Shown here piece after piece: positions 1 through 11,548 of a stretch of DNA of 64,000 nt. The notes below the pieces were generated by a model. That model saw only the letters and a program-made list of their open reading frames with translations, had not been told where the DNA came from and did no database searches. A program made the position numbers and the translations under genes. Source of the DNA: Marvania coccoides (lineage: Eukaryota > Chlorophyta > Trebouxiophyceae > Chlorellales > Chlorellaceae). Position 1 is the first letter of the stretch. Each line of letters opens with the position of its first letter. The stretch lies in NCBI GenBank assembly GCA_963854735.1, contig OY978097.1, forward strand, positions 620,001 to 684,000. Direction: 5' to 3'.

Positions 1-836
1 GGGCGCGAGTGCGCGGCGATGCAGCGGTCGATCCAGCGCGTGGTGCGGTGGGTCGCTTCTTCGAATCTGGCCGGGTCTTCAACGGTGGAAGGCACAACGT
101 CGTCCAACGCCATGATGATGTCAGCGCCTAGCCGGTTTTGTACCGCAATAGAGTGCTCTGGGGTCAGCAACATTTGCTGGCCGTCCACCTGAAGAAAATC
201 AAGTGAAATTGGAGGTGGGGGTGGGGTGGGGGTGGCGGGAGGGGGGCAGCAATAAAAATTATAACAATTCGAGGTGATGAAGTTCAGAGGCAAGATTTGG
301 CTGGTTTTTGGTACAACGAGTAACTCTTGTGTGCAATTCATACAATTGGCATGCAACCAGCCCTTCTCAGTTTACCCCTCACCCGAAAAGCTCACCGGTG
401 ATTGAAAGGCGACGCCCTCTTCTGTGATGTCAGCCAGGTGCAGCAGCGACACCATCTGGAAGCCGCCGCTGTCGGTCAGCATGCCGCGCGGCCAGTTGAT
501 GAAGGAGTGCAGCCCGCCCATCTCTGCTACGATCTCTGACCCCGGCCGACTTTCTAGATGGTATGTATTGCCTAACACGACCTGGCAGTTGGTGTCTTTG
601 AGCTGCTGGCTGGTGAGGCCCTTGACGGAGCCCTGAGTGCCCACCGGCATGAACATGGGGGTCTCGCAGGGGCCGTGGGGGAGGGTCATTCTTGCCGTCC
701 GGGCCCGCCCGCTTTGCGCCAAAACATCGAAGGACAGCGCGGGGGAGGTGCTGGAGGGCAGCGCTGCTGCTGGGGGCGATGTAGACATCGTGTTTGGCGA
801 GGTGAACACAGCAAAAAGAGGTGCTCTTGGGGGCAA
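1..836 (-). CDS. QTRT1: Queuine tRNA-ribosyltransferase catalytic subunit, 3' end outside window
   Basis: This enzyme swaps guanine for queuine at the wobble position of GUN-anticodon tRNAs. Two exons are visible, 836..396 and 188..1, joined across a GTGAGC...CAG intron; the gene continues beyond the left edge. The spliced protein carries the TGT-family motif LTDSGGFQM, which lies in the substrate pocket, followed by FQSP, then [12 protein letters not shown] and [10 protein letters not shown], all matching the eukaryotic QTRT1 order. The catalytic aspartate and the zinc-binding cysteines would lie in the missing part. The first ATG (836) is followed by about 35 residues rich in Ser, Pro and Ala; a second ATG 16 codons later is an alternative start. 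The gene is divergent from the kinase gene at 1273. Flowering plants generally lack this enzyme, so its presence favours an alga. Confidence 0.9.
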
Positions 837-1272
837 GCGACGATCAGATGTGGAGCATGCTAAAACGTTTTGCTCCTGTGGGCAACCAGTGCTGGTGGGT
901 GCGCAATGAATATTCGATATACGGCTCTAGCATACGGAATTCAATGAAAACGAGCCTCTCTGTGTGCGCTGTGCGTGCTGCCGGAGACCAGACCACGTGG
1001 GTCGGAATATGTTTTTGCAGGCACCTCGAATATTTTGCTGGGGGAAATTTTTGTAAAATAAAGAATTATATTAAGTTGACAAACGGCTATACTAGGATTC
1101 TCATGCTCTGGACTTGAGAGAATTGTAATAATTAGAAAAATTTCAGTCTGGTGTTGATCTTGAAACGCTTGGACGCTGTCTCGAGAGCGATGGACGTGTA
1201 GATACGCATTATGCCAATGGTTGCAGTTGTCGACGAGGCCTCGGTGGTTTAATACAACTCTCGTTTTGATCA
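837..1272. other. Intergenic region between divergent genes (likely shared promoter)
   Basis: This AT-richer stretch separates the start codons of QTRT1 (minus) and the NAF kinase (plus). It should contain both promoters. I see no RNA gene or repeat in it. Confidence 0.4.
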
Positions 1273-3786
1273 ATGTCAACTCCTGGTGGGAGCAGGCGCC
1301 CTCGGGCTTCACATCTCACAAAACGAGTGGGAAAGTACTATGTGGGACGAACAATCGGCGAGGTGCGTTCAGGGGGCCGTTTTCCAGAATGGGTGTATAA
1401 AGTTTCTCCCGCCCTTCACTCTCCCTTCTCTTCCTTCGCAGGGGACCTACGCCAAGGTCAAATTTGCGCAGCACATGGACACCGGGGAGGCGGTTGCGAT
1501 GAAGGTGCTGGACAAGGAGCACTTGGTCCGCACAGGCATGGTGGAGCAGGTGAAGAAAAATAAATAAATTCTAATAATGAATTTCCATTGTTTATTATTT
1601 ATTAGGCACACAATTACCCTACTGCTCCATTCCTCTTCCCACTAATGCCCCTCTTCCGATCTCCTAAACTCAGCACCAACGCTGAAAACTAAATAAATTC
1701 CAACTTATAACCAACGCAGGTCAAGCGGGAGATCACAATTTTGAAGCGAATCCACCACCGCCACGTCGTGGACCTCAAGGAGGTAATGTCCTCCAAGGAC
1801 AAGATCTTTATGGTCATGGAGCTGGTCACGGGTGGCGACCTATTTGACAAAATCGCGGTAGAAGGGCCCATGAAGGAGGCGGGAGCGAGGGGCTTGTTTG
1901 CGCAGCTGCTGAGCGCGCTGGGGCACTGCCACGCCCACGGCGTGTACCACCGCGACCTGAAGCCGGAGAACGTGCTGCTGTCGTCTGAGGGAGACGTCAA
2001 GCTCAGCGACTTTGGGCTGGGGGCTGTGCGGCAGGAAGACACAATGACGTCAGCCAGCGGAATTTTGAATACTATTTGCGGCACCCCCAACTACGCTGCG
2101 CCCGAGGTGCTGGCCAAGCAGGGGTACGACGGCGCTGCAGCGGACGTGTGGTCGCTGGGGGTGGTGCTTTACGTCATTTTGGCGGGGTGTTTACCGTTTG
2201 ACGAGGACAGCTTGGTATCGCTGTTTGCAAAAATTGCGGCTGCAGACTACCACAGCCCGCCGTGGCTGTCGGCCGAGGCGCAAACCATCATCGCCTCCAT
2301 GCTCACGCCCGACCCCAAGCAGCGCTCCCCACTAATGAAGCTGTGGGGGCACCCTTGGATGAGCGGCATTTCCCGACCAAGCGCAGCGGCGCCGTTGCCG
2401 GAAGAGACTGCGATGGCGCTGGCTGCCGCGGAGTTGGAGGAAGAGGAGGAGTCGACGAGACGCCGCGCGGACCGCCTGGGCGGCGGCGACTCGACAGATT
2501 CGTTTGGTTTGTCGGTGAGCAAAGAAATGTTGCCGCCGCAGGTCGCCCTTACCCTGTCCCGCAAATCCGGCAACGTGCGGCTGGACCCGCACCGCCAGCT
2601 CAACGCCTTCGAGCTCATCAATGCCTACCTCGACATTTCCGCCATTTTTGAGCCCTGCGAAGACGTGACCACCCGAAGAACGCGATTCACCTCCACAGCC
2701 GGGCCTCAGGAGCTGCTGGGCGCGATTGAGGCAGCAGCGGTAGCCGTGGGGGGCCGCATGGAGAAGCGCACCTCCTACTCCGTGCACGTCTACATCCCCA
2801 ATCGAAAAGGGCCCATCCGGGTGGCCGCTCGAATCCTCGAAGTGGTGTCCGGGCAGCGCATGGTGGACCTCAGTAAGGTGTCTGGCAACACCTCGGAGTT
2901 CTACAAGTGGTACTCCGACCTGGCGGTGGCGCTGGAGAGCCTGGCGACATCGGATCGGCAGCTGATGTCGGGTCCACGGGACTCGATACGCCAGCGCACC
3001 AAGCAGCGCATGAATGCCTTTGAGCTCATCGGTGAGTAACAAAGCATCATTATTTAACCGCTTACTGTTTAATGCGGTTTTTTGTGTTTTTACACGCATT
3101 GTGATAGTTTCGTAATAAAATTATCGATGAATTCCCCCCTCATTTTTTCTCTCTAACCGTTTTGTTTTACTCTCGCCCCGTTTGCAGGCACCAACCTGAA
3201 CCTGTCGGGCATGTTTGAGGTGGACGACGACACCACAGCGGGGCACGTGCAGTTCAGCAGCCGCTGCTCCACCTCCCACATCGTCAAAGCCCTCAAGGAA
3301 GGCGCTGCCGCGCTGGGAGGCGCCTCCGAGGGGTCGGGCGCATCACTGCAGCTCACTCTTCCCGCGGGAGGGGGACGGAAGCTCCGGCTGCGCCTCCGCA
3401 TGCTGGAGTTGCTGCCCGGCATTCAAGTCGTGCAGCTGGTGAAAGATCGAGGCAGCATGCTGGACCTGTACAAGGTGTACAACAAGCTGGCAGCGGGGCC
3501 GTTGGGGGAGGTCATCATGCGGCGCAGCGATGGACGCGCCGTGCACCCCAGAGCCCAAAAGGCGGCATCGCTGGCGTCAGCATCAGACTTGGAGTCCAGG
3601 CTAGGTGGGTCCTCCGTGAGGTCATTAAACGCCAGCACCGCGCCACCTTCCGGCAGCTCCTCCGCTTCGTCTTCAGCGGCAGAGGCTGCAGCTGCAGCGG
3701 GGCCTTCAGCTGGTGGGTACGATTTGCCAGTTGTGAGAGAAGAAGCTTCACCGCTGGTTGGGGGCCTGGCGCAGGCTGTGCACTGA
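1273..3786 (+). CDS. CIPK: CIPK/SnRK3-type Ser/Thr kinase with two NAF-PPI modules
   Basis: This is a calcium-pathway kinase normally activated by calcineurin B-like proteins that bind its NAF motif. Exons are 1273..1362, 1442..1549, 1720..3031 and 3188..3786, encoding about 702 residues. The kinase domain (about 20-285) shows GRTIGEGTYAKVKFA, the AMK lysine, HRDLKPEN, SDFGLG and TICGTPNYAAPEV. After a linker rich in Glu and Arg comes NAF 1 (LNAFELINAYL, about 360) and a first PPI domain with RFTS and MVDLSKVSGNTSEFYKWY. A second NAF (MNAFELIGTNLNLSGMFE, about 497) and a second PPI with VQLVKDRGSMLDLYKVYNKL follow, then a low-complexity Ser/Ala tail. Known CIPKs are about 430-480 residues with one NAF-PPI unit, so this one is longer by one full regulatory unit. 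The second NAF spans the last intron. Confidence 0.9.
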
Positions 3787-4545
3787 CCTTTTGAGCCGTT
3801 GATTGAAATGGACACCGTTGGTGGTGCTGCGCTGTGGGGGTGTGAATGGATGCAATAAATGATGCCTGGACGTTTGTATTACTTGACACATATGTATACG
3901 CATGCTCTTATAAAAACATAATGATCTACATTGTTTATCACTTTAATAATCTGAGAATCAAAATGCCGTCCCATGTACACTAAGTGGTTTGAAGGACTGT
4001 GCAGGAAGGGAGGGAGGGGGGTTGAGGATGGTGGGGGGGAACGGGGGTGTTTGATAGAATATAATGAACGTCACTTGGACCAATACCCTCCTCTCATCAA
4101 CGTATCGTGCTCGCACAGCCCCCAAAATAAAATCATGTCTTTAGTATTCCGTATCTGGATTGTTAATACAGGCGCTTCATGTGGGAGGATGTTCGCCCAA
4201 CGGGCTCAGTCTTTTCAGAATCATTTTTTTGGCAGGATGATTTTGATGGGCGCATGCCAGGCTGTAGCATATTGAACTGCCTGGGAAATACACTTGATCT
4301 ACAAAGAAGGCGAAACAAGCCCAGAGGTCTTCAATCCAAAGTAGTCAAAGCTGCGCGCCCTGATGACACGTGGCTCGTTATTGCGAGACAAATGAGAAGA
4401 GGGCTCGCGAGCCGCGACTATTTCGGCACCGGCAAGGCTTAATTTAGCACCATAATTACTGTTTAATTCTGCAGCACCCGGGAAGGCGCCCTCTTGTCGT
4501 CCAAAACACGAAGCCTCCTTGAAATTTAAATAGTTGCTAATAATA
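3787..4545. other. Intergenic, no gene seen
   Basis: AT-rich sequence follows the kinase stop and holds its 3' UTR. The short open frames here lack coding character (no splice-linked GC-rich frame). I see no repeat or RNA gene. Confidence 0.4.
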
Positions 4546-5067
4546 ATGGCGAGCTACGGCAAGAGCCCAGAGCTGGTGCGGTCAATGATTCAGAAGGGGC
4601 AAGTTAAAGGTTGGACGTATGCGCCCATAGCCCTAGGTGAGCTTAGGTTTATTTCACCGCCCCGCCAGCCCTATCCATGTCTGATCAACATTACGCATGA
4701 TTAGCATTGTCTTCGTATCTATTATTTTTGTAGGCGTGGGCATGGCGATGTCTGTCATCACGTTCAAAAGGATGCCAAAAATAAGAAATATCTCGCAGGC
4801 CGTCCTCGGCAGTGCCGTCTTTTTTGGTAGCCAAGCGAATGCCACAAACGGAATGATTAACGAAAAGAACGGTGGGTGGCAAAAACTGTCTCCTTTCTGG
4901 CTTCCTTTCTTCGTTGTAACCCACCCCCCACCACCCCCCTTCCCCCGGCCATTTTATTTCTTGAGCCAAATTTAATTGAGTCAGCATGCCGTCATTTACC
5001 TGCAGGGTACCAAAGAAAGGTGGCGGAGAGCGCAGCCGACGGCCCGAAAGCTGTGCCAAGAGGCTGA
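4546..5067 (+). CDS. Small membrane protein of unknown function (96 aa)
   Basis: Exons 4546..4636, 4734..4871 and 5006..5067 have consistent phases and canonical splice sites (GTGAGC...TAG, GTGGGT...CAG), giving a 96-residue protein. The first exon opens MASYGKSPELVRSMIQKGQ and ends in a hydrophobic stretch that continues across the junction (YAPIALGVGMAMSVITF), a probable membrane helix. A second mildly hydrophobic segment is AVLGSAVFFGSQAN. The C-terminus is polar. Size, basic loop and two short helices would suit a mitochondrial inner-membrane or organelle accessory protein, but I do not recognise the family. Shifting the last acceptor by one base would give a different C-terminus ending at about 5100, so that end is uncertain. 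Confidence 0.55.
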
Positions 5068-5635
5068 TGAAGGAGGCACTGTAGCAAATAATCAGTAATG
5101 ACAGCACCAGCGTTACAGTTTTTTCCCTTGAGCAGAACTGCGAGTGCTCCGATTTCTTTTGTTTTTTTTCCTTTTACTATTTATGTTGACTTATGTGCTA
5201 CCTTGCAATGAGGGCGCTTGTTCCTTTTTCATTTTGTGCCGCTCAAACATATAGCGGGCATTTAAAGAAATATACCCGCCGTCCTTCATGGGCGACTAAG
5301 CCCCTTTCATCCCTCTCTCTCGGCCTGGTGCACAACATACCATGAAATTTACCTTCCTTCATCTAAGTAAAACTAAGATGCATTTCAGCCCCTAAGAAGC
5401 AATGTACACAAAATGCAGGTCAGCCTCAATAAGGGGACGGTCTTGAGCGCAATTTAATTTAAATTCAATTAATATTGACCACAATAGTGAGGAGGGGGAG
5501 CGGTGAAGGGGGGCGTAGTAGGGCTGCCCCCCATAAAATCCGCCCCCACCCCACGGCGGCGCGTGTAATGAATGCCCGCACCGTTATTCCAGCCGCCGCC
5601 GCCGCCATTGCCTCCTCCTCCTCGCCGATCCCTCT
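5068..5635. other. Intergenic, no gene seen
   Basis: AT-rich DNA between the small membrane protein gene and the decayed paralogue at 5636. Nothing recognisable. Confidence 0.4.
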
Positions 5636-6025
5636 TCATATTCCTTCTCCCTCTGCTTCTTTTTCGCCCATGAGGGGGGCGCTTCTGCTGTTGCTGCCGC
5701 TGCCGTCCCTCTCTGCCGCCTCAACATCTGCCTGCCGCAGCCTCTCCTCCAGGTCGCCAGGGTTAACCACTATCGCCACAAACGGCTGGTCCCAGGGTTT
5801 CAACCCCGTATTCCTCGTCTCACAGTACAAAATGGCGGCGCTCCAGAAGAGATTCGCATCGAATGAGCCAGCAGCGTGCTAACACCTGCCCGGCGCCTGA
5901 GGGCTCACCACGCTCTCATTTTCGCCAGCCATCCCGTGGTGCTGGATGATGTCTTCAAATACATAGATTTTGGCGTGCTCCTCTTGGTGCTGCTCCTGCT
6001 GCTGCTCATTTTCGCATGCAAACAT
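5636..6025 (-). pseudogene. Decayed partial copy of the 6137-7176 unknown-family gene
   Basis: Read on the minus strand, 6025..5879 opens with ATG and encodes a Gln/Glu-rich stretch ending EHAKIYVFEDIIQHHG, then stops at TAG. A second frame from about 5878 encodes ANLFWSAAILYCETRNTG, LKPWDQPFVAIVVNPGDL and a Glu-rich tail ending at 5636. These match the C-terminal third of the neighbour at 6137 (CSLFWSAALKFLEARTSG, VKAWDHGFAALARNPGVL), and YVFEDI matches its FCLEDM. The two pieces can be joined only by an implausible intron of about 30 bp, so a duplicated remnant, or a gene with a missed exon, is likely. Function unknown. Confidence 0.45.
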
Positions 6026-6136
6026 TTTATTACGGTCATTTCCAAACTAGTACACTCGTTAAGCTAATAATAGCATTGATAAATAGTAATCAATACAATG
6101 ATTGCCAATCATAGACAGTCTAGTCCCCCCCATTCA

Positions 6137-7176
6137 CTAAAAATGTAGCGCAGCTGCTGCTGCTGCTCGCACCGCTTGGCCTGCCTCCGCCCGCTGCAGC
6201 CTCGCGTCTAGCACGCCAGGGTTCCTCGCCAGCGCAGCGAAGCCGTGGTCCCACGCTTTTACTCCAGACGTCCTGGCCTCCAAAAATTTCAATGCAGCGC
6301 TCCAGAACAAGCTGCAGTCAAACCCCATGCGGGACGAGCACCACCCTGCTACTAAAGGAGTTTTCAACGTCGCGAAATGGTGCCCCTGTTCGTGGATTCT
6401 TCGCATGTCCTCCAGACAAAAAAACGGCACTTGACTGTCAACGAAGCGATTGGCTGTTGGTGCACCCTCGTCCCACCACGTCACGGCCATCTCCTGCCCC
6501 GAAAATGCATTTAACGTGTCGCTGCAGACGGGGTATGCACCGTATGCGCCATGGGAGCAATCCCCGTACGCTACTTTGCTGTAAGAGCTGCCGGCCACGG
6601 CCTGCCCTGTGCTCTGCCAGCGCTGCGCAAAATTCGGCAGAATTTGTGAGCGCGGCGGCGGAGACGTTGCCGCGCGCGACGGCTCACAGGCGTTTAACCA
6701 TCTCTGGATGGTCAAAAATAGGGCCAACGGGCGCAGAATCAGGCTCTGGCTGGCGGCGATAGGCTGCCGAGGGGATGGCAGGGAAGGGTGGCGGGGTGGC
6801 ATGTACGCTGCGGCAGAAGGTGGCGCAGCCGAAGGGCGCGGTATGTACGCCTGGGCAGGCGGAGGGGGCCTAAAAACTTGGGCACCTGGGTTCAAACGAG
6901 GTATACCGACTGCAGCGGTTGGCGCACCCCAGCTAGTAGTACTGTTGGTATGTACATTCGCGCCGGCAGCGTTGGTGCTGCGCTTGGCCTTCTTCTTGGG
7001 GCGGCTGGCTGCAGGGGGTTTGCGCCCCTTTCTGGTGCGCTGGCCAGAGCCACTGCCGAACAAAAAATCCTCATAGTCCTTGTCTAGAAAACTGTGGCGT
7101 AGTCTATCTCGCCGTCGGCGCCCATGTGCATGGCGAGGTTATCATAGCCGCCGTAATGGTCGTCGATGATGTCCAT
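6137..7176 (-). CDS. Unknown-family protein with disordered N-terminus; apparent frameshift near 7085
   Basis: The long minus-strand frame ending at 6137 encodes about 310 residues. It has a basic Lys/Arg patch (RPKKKAKRS, a possible nuclear signal), a long Pro/Ala/Ser-rich disordered region, and a C-terminal domain of about 130 residues with WSAALKFLEARTSGVKAWD and NPGVLDARLQ. Just upstream, an ATG at 7176 opens a 30-residue frame (MDIIDDHYGGYDNLAMHMGA...IDYATVF) that ends at TAG 7084-7086; one more base in the GTTTTC run would fuse it to DKDYEDFLFGSGSG. Either the gene is frameshifted or the assembly has a one-base error. A diverged copy of the C-terminal domain lies next to it at 5636-6025. 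I do not recognise the family. Confidence 0.5.
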
Positions 7177-7638
7177 TATGTGTTAAATGCTTTTTCAATT
7201 TCCTGCGTTGGGAAGCAACAGAGGCAGCTCAGCTAAGTGCAAAGGGGTACTCTTCCTGTAGAATGAAAGTGCATGATGCTCGGTTAGGTGGTCATCCGCG
7301 TCTTCAATAGGGTAGCACGCAGGCACTTGAATAATAAAGTCGCTTGAATCTTGCGACTCACCTGAACTTTCACACCCGGGGAGGCTCGCACACCACACGC
7401 ACCAGTACGTATGCAAAGTGCATTTAATAATTAATTTAGAGCGTGAATGGCGGGTCTCGGTTGCCGAGATCAGTTGTGGAAACTGCGAGAGGCTCAGCAC
7501 CTATCATCCAGATGAGAGGTTCACTCAACAGAGCAAAAGCATTAAATAATTTCATAAAATAGTTTACAGCATTTTTACCATGCGTCCCAAGGCGCAGTCG
7601 CTCTCTTTGGCCTTCAGAAGCGATTAATTTCCCCTTAA
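7177..7638. other. Intergenic between divergent genes
   Basis: Moderately AT-rich. Upstream region for both the unknown-family gene (minus) and the PPR gene (plus). Open frames here are short and unsupported. Confidence 0.35.
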
Positions 7639-10473
7639 ATGATTGGCCAGCTCGGACGGCTCGGCTTTGCGGCCGCAGAGCCGACAACTGGCAATGTTCG
7701 CGGCAGTTTCACCGCCAGCAGTGCCCGAAGCTTTTCCTTTGCTAACAACCGTCAAAGCAGCCAGACATTCCAATTCGGCCTCTCCCCTGCGGCCAGCAGC
7801 CGTCTGGCGCTGCAGGCCTCCGCGGTGCGGTCGGACGTGGACACTCGAAACCTAAACGCCGCGAGAAAGCGTGAACACGCCCCAGAACTGCAGGCAAGTT
7901 TGCCATCTCCGAAATAATCCCAATTTCTTCGAGCGCATTTCTCTCTGCAGCCTCCCAACTCCGCCGGTCCCTTGACTCACCACTAACTCCACCACCCCGT
8001 GCAGGTTTTGCAAGGGTTTCCCGAGGCCAATGGCACCCTGCCAGCAGCTCTCTACCGTCTTGTGGACCCCGCTGCTCCGGTGGACCTCCCCCCTCCAGGC
8101 GCGGTCAAACTCACCGCCGCCGACAACCGAGAGCTCGACAAGCTCGTGGCGGCCCTGGGGCGGAACAAAGTCACCTGGCGGCGCGCTCTGGTGTTGCACG
8201 AGTGGCTGTTATCGACCGGCCACAAATCTGACGATCGGCTGTGCACCACGCTCATCAGGGTATGCGCCCAGCACGGCCAGGCGGCTGCGGCGTTAGCCCT
8301 GTACGATTGGATGCGGCTGCCAGTGGCAGAGGGCGGCGCGGGGCTGCGCTGCACTGTTTACACCTACACCGCCGCCATGCGTGCGGCGCTGATGGGAAAC
8401 ATGCTGGACAGGGCCATGGAGGTGTGGGAACACGCTGAAGCCGACCATCCAAACGAAATAGACTGCAGGCTGTGCTCCACGCTCATCGACGTATGCGCAC
8501 GCCGCGGGGACACAGATCAAGCGCTGGAAACGTACCGCCGAATGCGGGCCGCCCCCGGGGACTCAAAAATGGCCCCCACGGTGCACACCTACACCGCGGC
8601 GATGCGTGCCGCCGCGGAGGGTGGCCGCCCCAACGCTGCGCTGGCGATTTGGGACGACATGCGGGCTGCTGGGTGCAAACCCAACGGCCACGCCTACTCG
8701 GCGGCAATCTCCGCTTGTGCGGCCGGGGGTGAGTGGCAGCGCGCGGTGGCGCTATTTGACGAGATGCTGGGGTGGGGGGTGAAGCCCGATGTGGTGTCTT
8801 GCACCGCGCTGGTCACCGCGCTGGGCGCTGATGGCCAGTGGGAGCGGGCAGAGAAGGTCGTTGAATGGATGCTCCGAAACGACATCAGACCCAACGTGCG
8901 CACCTACACCGCGCTGGTGGGGGCGCTGGCCAACGCGCGTCAGTGGGATCGCGCCACCGCGGTGGTGAAGCGCATGAAAGCGCACGCTTTGGGCGCTGGC
9001 GTGGAGCCCAACGCCTACACCTACTCGGCGCTGCTGAAAGCCATGGGGGACCACGGAAAGTGGCAGATGGCGGAGGCGCTGTTCAACGAGCTGGAGGCCG
9101 AGGCCCTGGCAGAGAGCAGAAGCCACCAGCAGCAGCAGCAACAGATTGAGGACGCCAGCGGAGCAGCAAGAGAGGGCAACGCGCGGGCTGGCAGCGCCGG
9201 CGCAGGCCCTGGGACGGGCGTGGAGGAGGCTGAGGACACTTCAGAGTCGCTGGAGGAGCGAATCGCCGCGGATTTGTTGGTGGCCCGGACGGCTGAGCTG
9301 GCGCTGCGTGGGGAGGGCGATGACACGAGCAACCCCAGCGGCGCGCCTTCTTCCGCCACAGGAGTGGTGGGAACCTGTGTGGGCAACGCTGTTCCAGCGT
9401 CCATGCCCGCCTTCAGCTACTTTTCTTCCGCTTCAGCCCACAAACGCAGCGGCGGCAGCGGCAGTCCCAGCAGCGCTCAGCCTGAGCCTGCTTCCCCTAC
9501 TGGAACCGCCGCAGCCTCCCCGTCGCACTCCCCTAAGTCCATCGTCGCAGCGGAAGCGGCGTCGGTGCCCCTCGGACCGGGCCAGCAAGAAAAAGGCAGC
9601 AGCAGTGTATGGACGACGAACAACGCAGCCTCCAAGGGGCTGCAGCTGGACCTGGAGTCCGCGCTGCACGTGGAGCTGGAGCGCATCGACGTGGATAGCC
9701 TGTCCACCGCCAGCTCCGCCTCCCTGCAGCAGCAGTCGGCGTCCGCCGCTGCCGTCGCCTCGCGCAGCACGCTCCTTCCCCTCACCGCCGCGAAAGGCAG
9801 CTCCGCCAGGAGCGTGCTGAACGAGGTGGTGTGTGGGGCGCTGATGATGGCGTACGAGCGTGCGGGGATGTGGAAAGAAGCTGTGGCGGTGCTTGATCGA
9901 ACAAGAACGCTTGGCATTGCCCCCAACACCGTGATGTACAACATCGCAGTCTCCGCGCTGGGAAAAGCGGGGCAGATGGAGGCGGCACGCGCGATGTTCG
10001 ACGCCTGCCCGTGCCCCGACGCCGTCTCCTACGAGACCCTCACCGCCGCCTACGGCATCGCCGGACTGCCCGAAGCGGCAGAGGCCCTCGTCGCGGAGAT
10101 GCGGGGCAAGGGCTACTCTCCGCGGGACTACGCGTACTGCGGCCTGGTGGCTGCCTACAGCATGCAGGGCAACCTGCGAGCGGCGCTGCGGGTGAAGGAC
10201 CGAGCAGCTGCTGACGGCCTGCCGCCTACAGTTTTCCTCTACAACGCGCTCATTGCGGCCTGCGACCGCTCGCACCAGTACACCAAAGCGGTGGCCTTGG
10301 GGCGGGAGATGTCCACGGTGGGCGTGGCCCCCAATGCCATGACCAAAGATCTGTTGGACGGTGTGTGCCAGGGCGGAATGAGGGCCATTGAAAACCAGCA
10401 GGCGGCGGTGGCGGCGCTGTCCGCCGCGGTGGCTGCCGCTGGCACGGTGATGATGCGCGTGGGCGTGTTTTGA
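7639..10473 (+). CDS. Organellar pentatricopeptide repeat (PPR) RNA-binding protein
   Basis: Exons 7639..7893 and 8005..10473 encode about 907 residues. The first 80 residues are rich in Ser, Ala, Arg and Phe with few acidic residues, as in an organelle transit peptide. From about 110 to 480 runs a series of 35-residue PPR units with the typical pattern (VHTYTAAMRAAAEGGRPNAA, PNGHAYSAAISACAAGGEW, PDVVSCTALVTALGADGQW, PNVRTYTALVGALANARQW, PNAYTYSALLKAMGDHGKW). A low-complexity linker of about 200 residues follows, then a second block (PNTVMYNIAVSALGKAGQ, PDAVSYETLTAAYG, PPTVFLYNALIAACDRS). PPR proteins stabilise or process chloroplast or mitochondrial transcripts; the target here is unknown. 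The intron has a GC donor (CAG|GCAAGT). No PPR-associated DYW, E or SMR domain is visible. Confidence 0.9.
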
Positions 10474-11548
10474 CGCTTTTTACTCTCTTGCTTGAACGAA
10501 AACATATGAAATCTACTTTTTCTGAATGATGAACAACACGGAAGCGACATGTATTTTGATTTGCTTGTTTGTTTCCCTTGCTTTGAGCTGCTGCCTCGGT
10601 GTGTGCACCATGCACACTCAACCCGTACTCTCCCCCTTTCTTCTTCTCTCTCCCTGCTGTGCTTTTGGTAGATTTTCCGTTCAACGACACGCGATTTTTT
10701 TGTGTTTGTTTTGCGAGCTGGACTTGACTTGAAACCCTGCCTTGACGGCGGCAGCGTATTTGTCTGCCTTTCTTCTTTCCTTCAGCACAGCAGGGAGTTT
10801 TATTTTTTGGCAGTGCTGTGTGTGTGCGCTCGAGGGAATTGCTAATGAGGTCTTCTAAACCAACTATGGGTTATCATGTACACTTTACCCACACGCATTC
10901 TTCACACCTCAACCATTCTTCTTCTCACCTTCTTCTTCTCGGATTCATTGACTTGTTAAAATTTGCATTAAAAGAGTGCCACGGCCACTTCCTGAAATGA
11001 TTACAGTTGGCCCACAAAATAAGATTGCCATGATTTTACCTTTTCTGAACCAAATGTTAGTGATAATGTATAAGACCTCATTTGATATACTTGTAACGAG
11101 CTCGCTGATTAATACTTTGAGTCAGACTTTCCAATTTCTTGCTCACTTCTGCATGGCTGCTGGCGTTCAAACAAAATTCAATTTTCACCATGATGTTAAG
11201 GCAGCAATGGCTCTGGGTAGGATAGAGCGAGAACATCACAAATAGTGGCCAGAGCAATATCAAATGCCGCCGTTTTGAATTGGAAGCGAAGGAAATGGTG
11301 CCTCAGTCGAGATCGTGCATGATATGCGGTCCTGCAGCTGACAGTGGTTGAATCACAGTGAAAATGCATGAGCATGCAAGCAACCAATTCATCAACGACT
11401 TGTCGGTCAAACTGGAGGGACAAGACCAGATAAAGGAGAAAGAGAAGAAAATTTCATCGACCGTCACCCACAAGCAGCTTCGTCTCCTCCGCATTGTTTT
11501 AAATTTCATTTTATTTTTCAAGTGTCACATTGTACAGATCAAGCTCAA
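10474..11548. other. Intergenic, no gene seen
   Basis: AT- and T-rich DNA between the PPR gene and the HCF173-like gene. It holds the 3' UTR and promoter; no coding-like frame, RNA gene or repeat family is recognised. Confidence 0.4.

Noticed and set aside
9433..10275. Antisense frame of 280 codons opposite the PPR gene
   Set aside because: Same cause: high GC at codon position 3. No domain or splice signals; the sense strand has PPR repeats.
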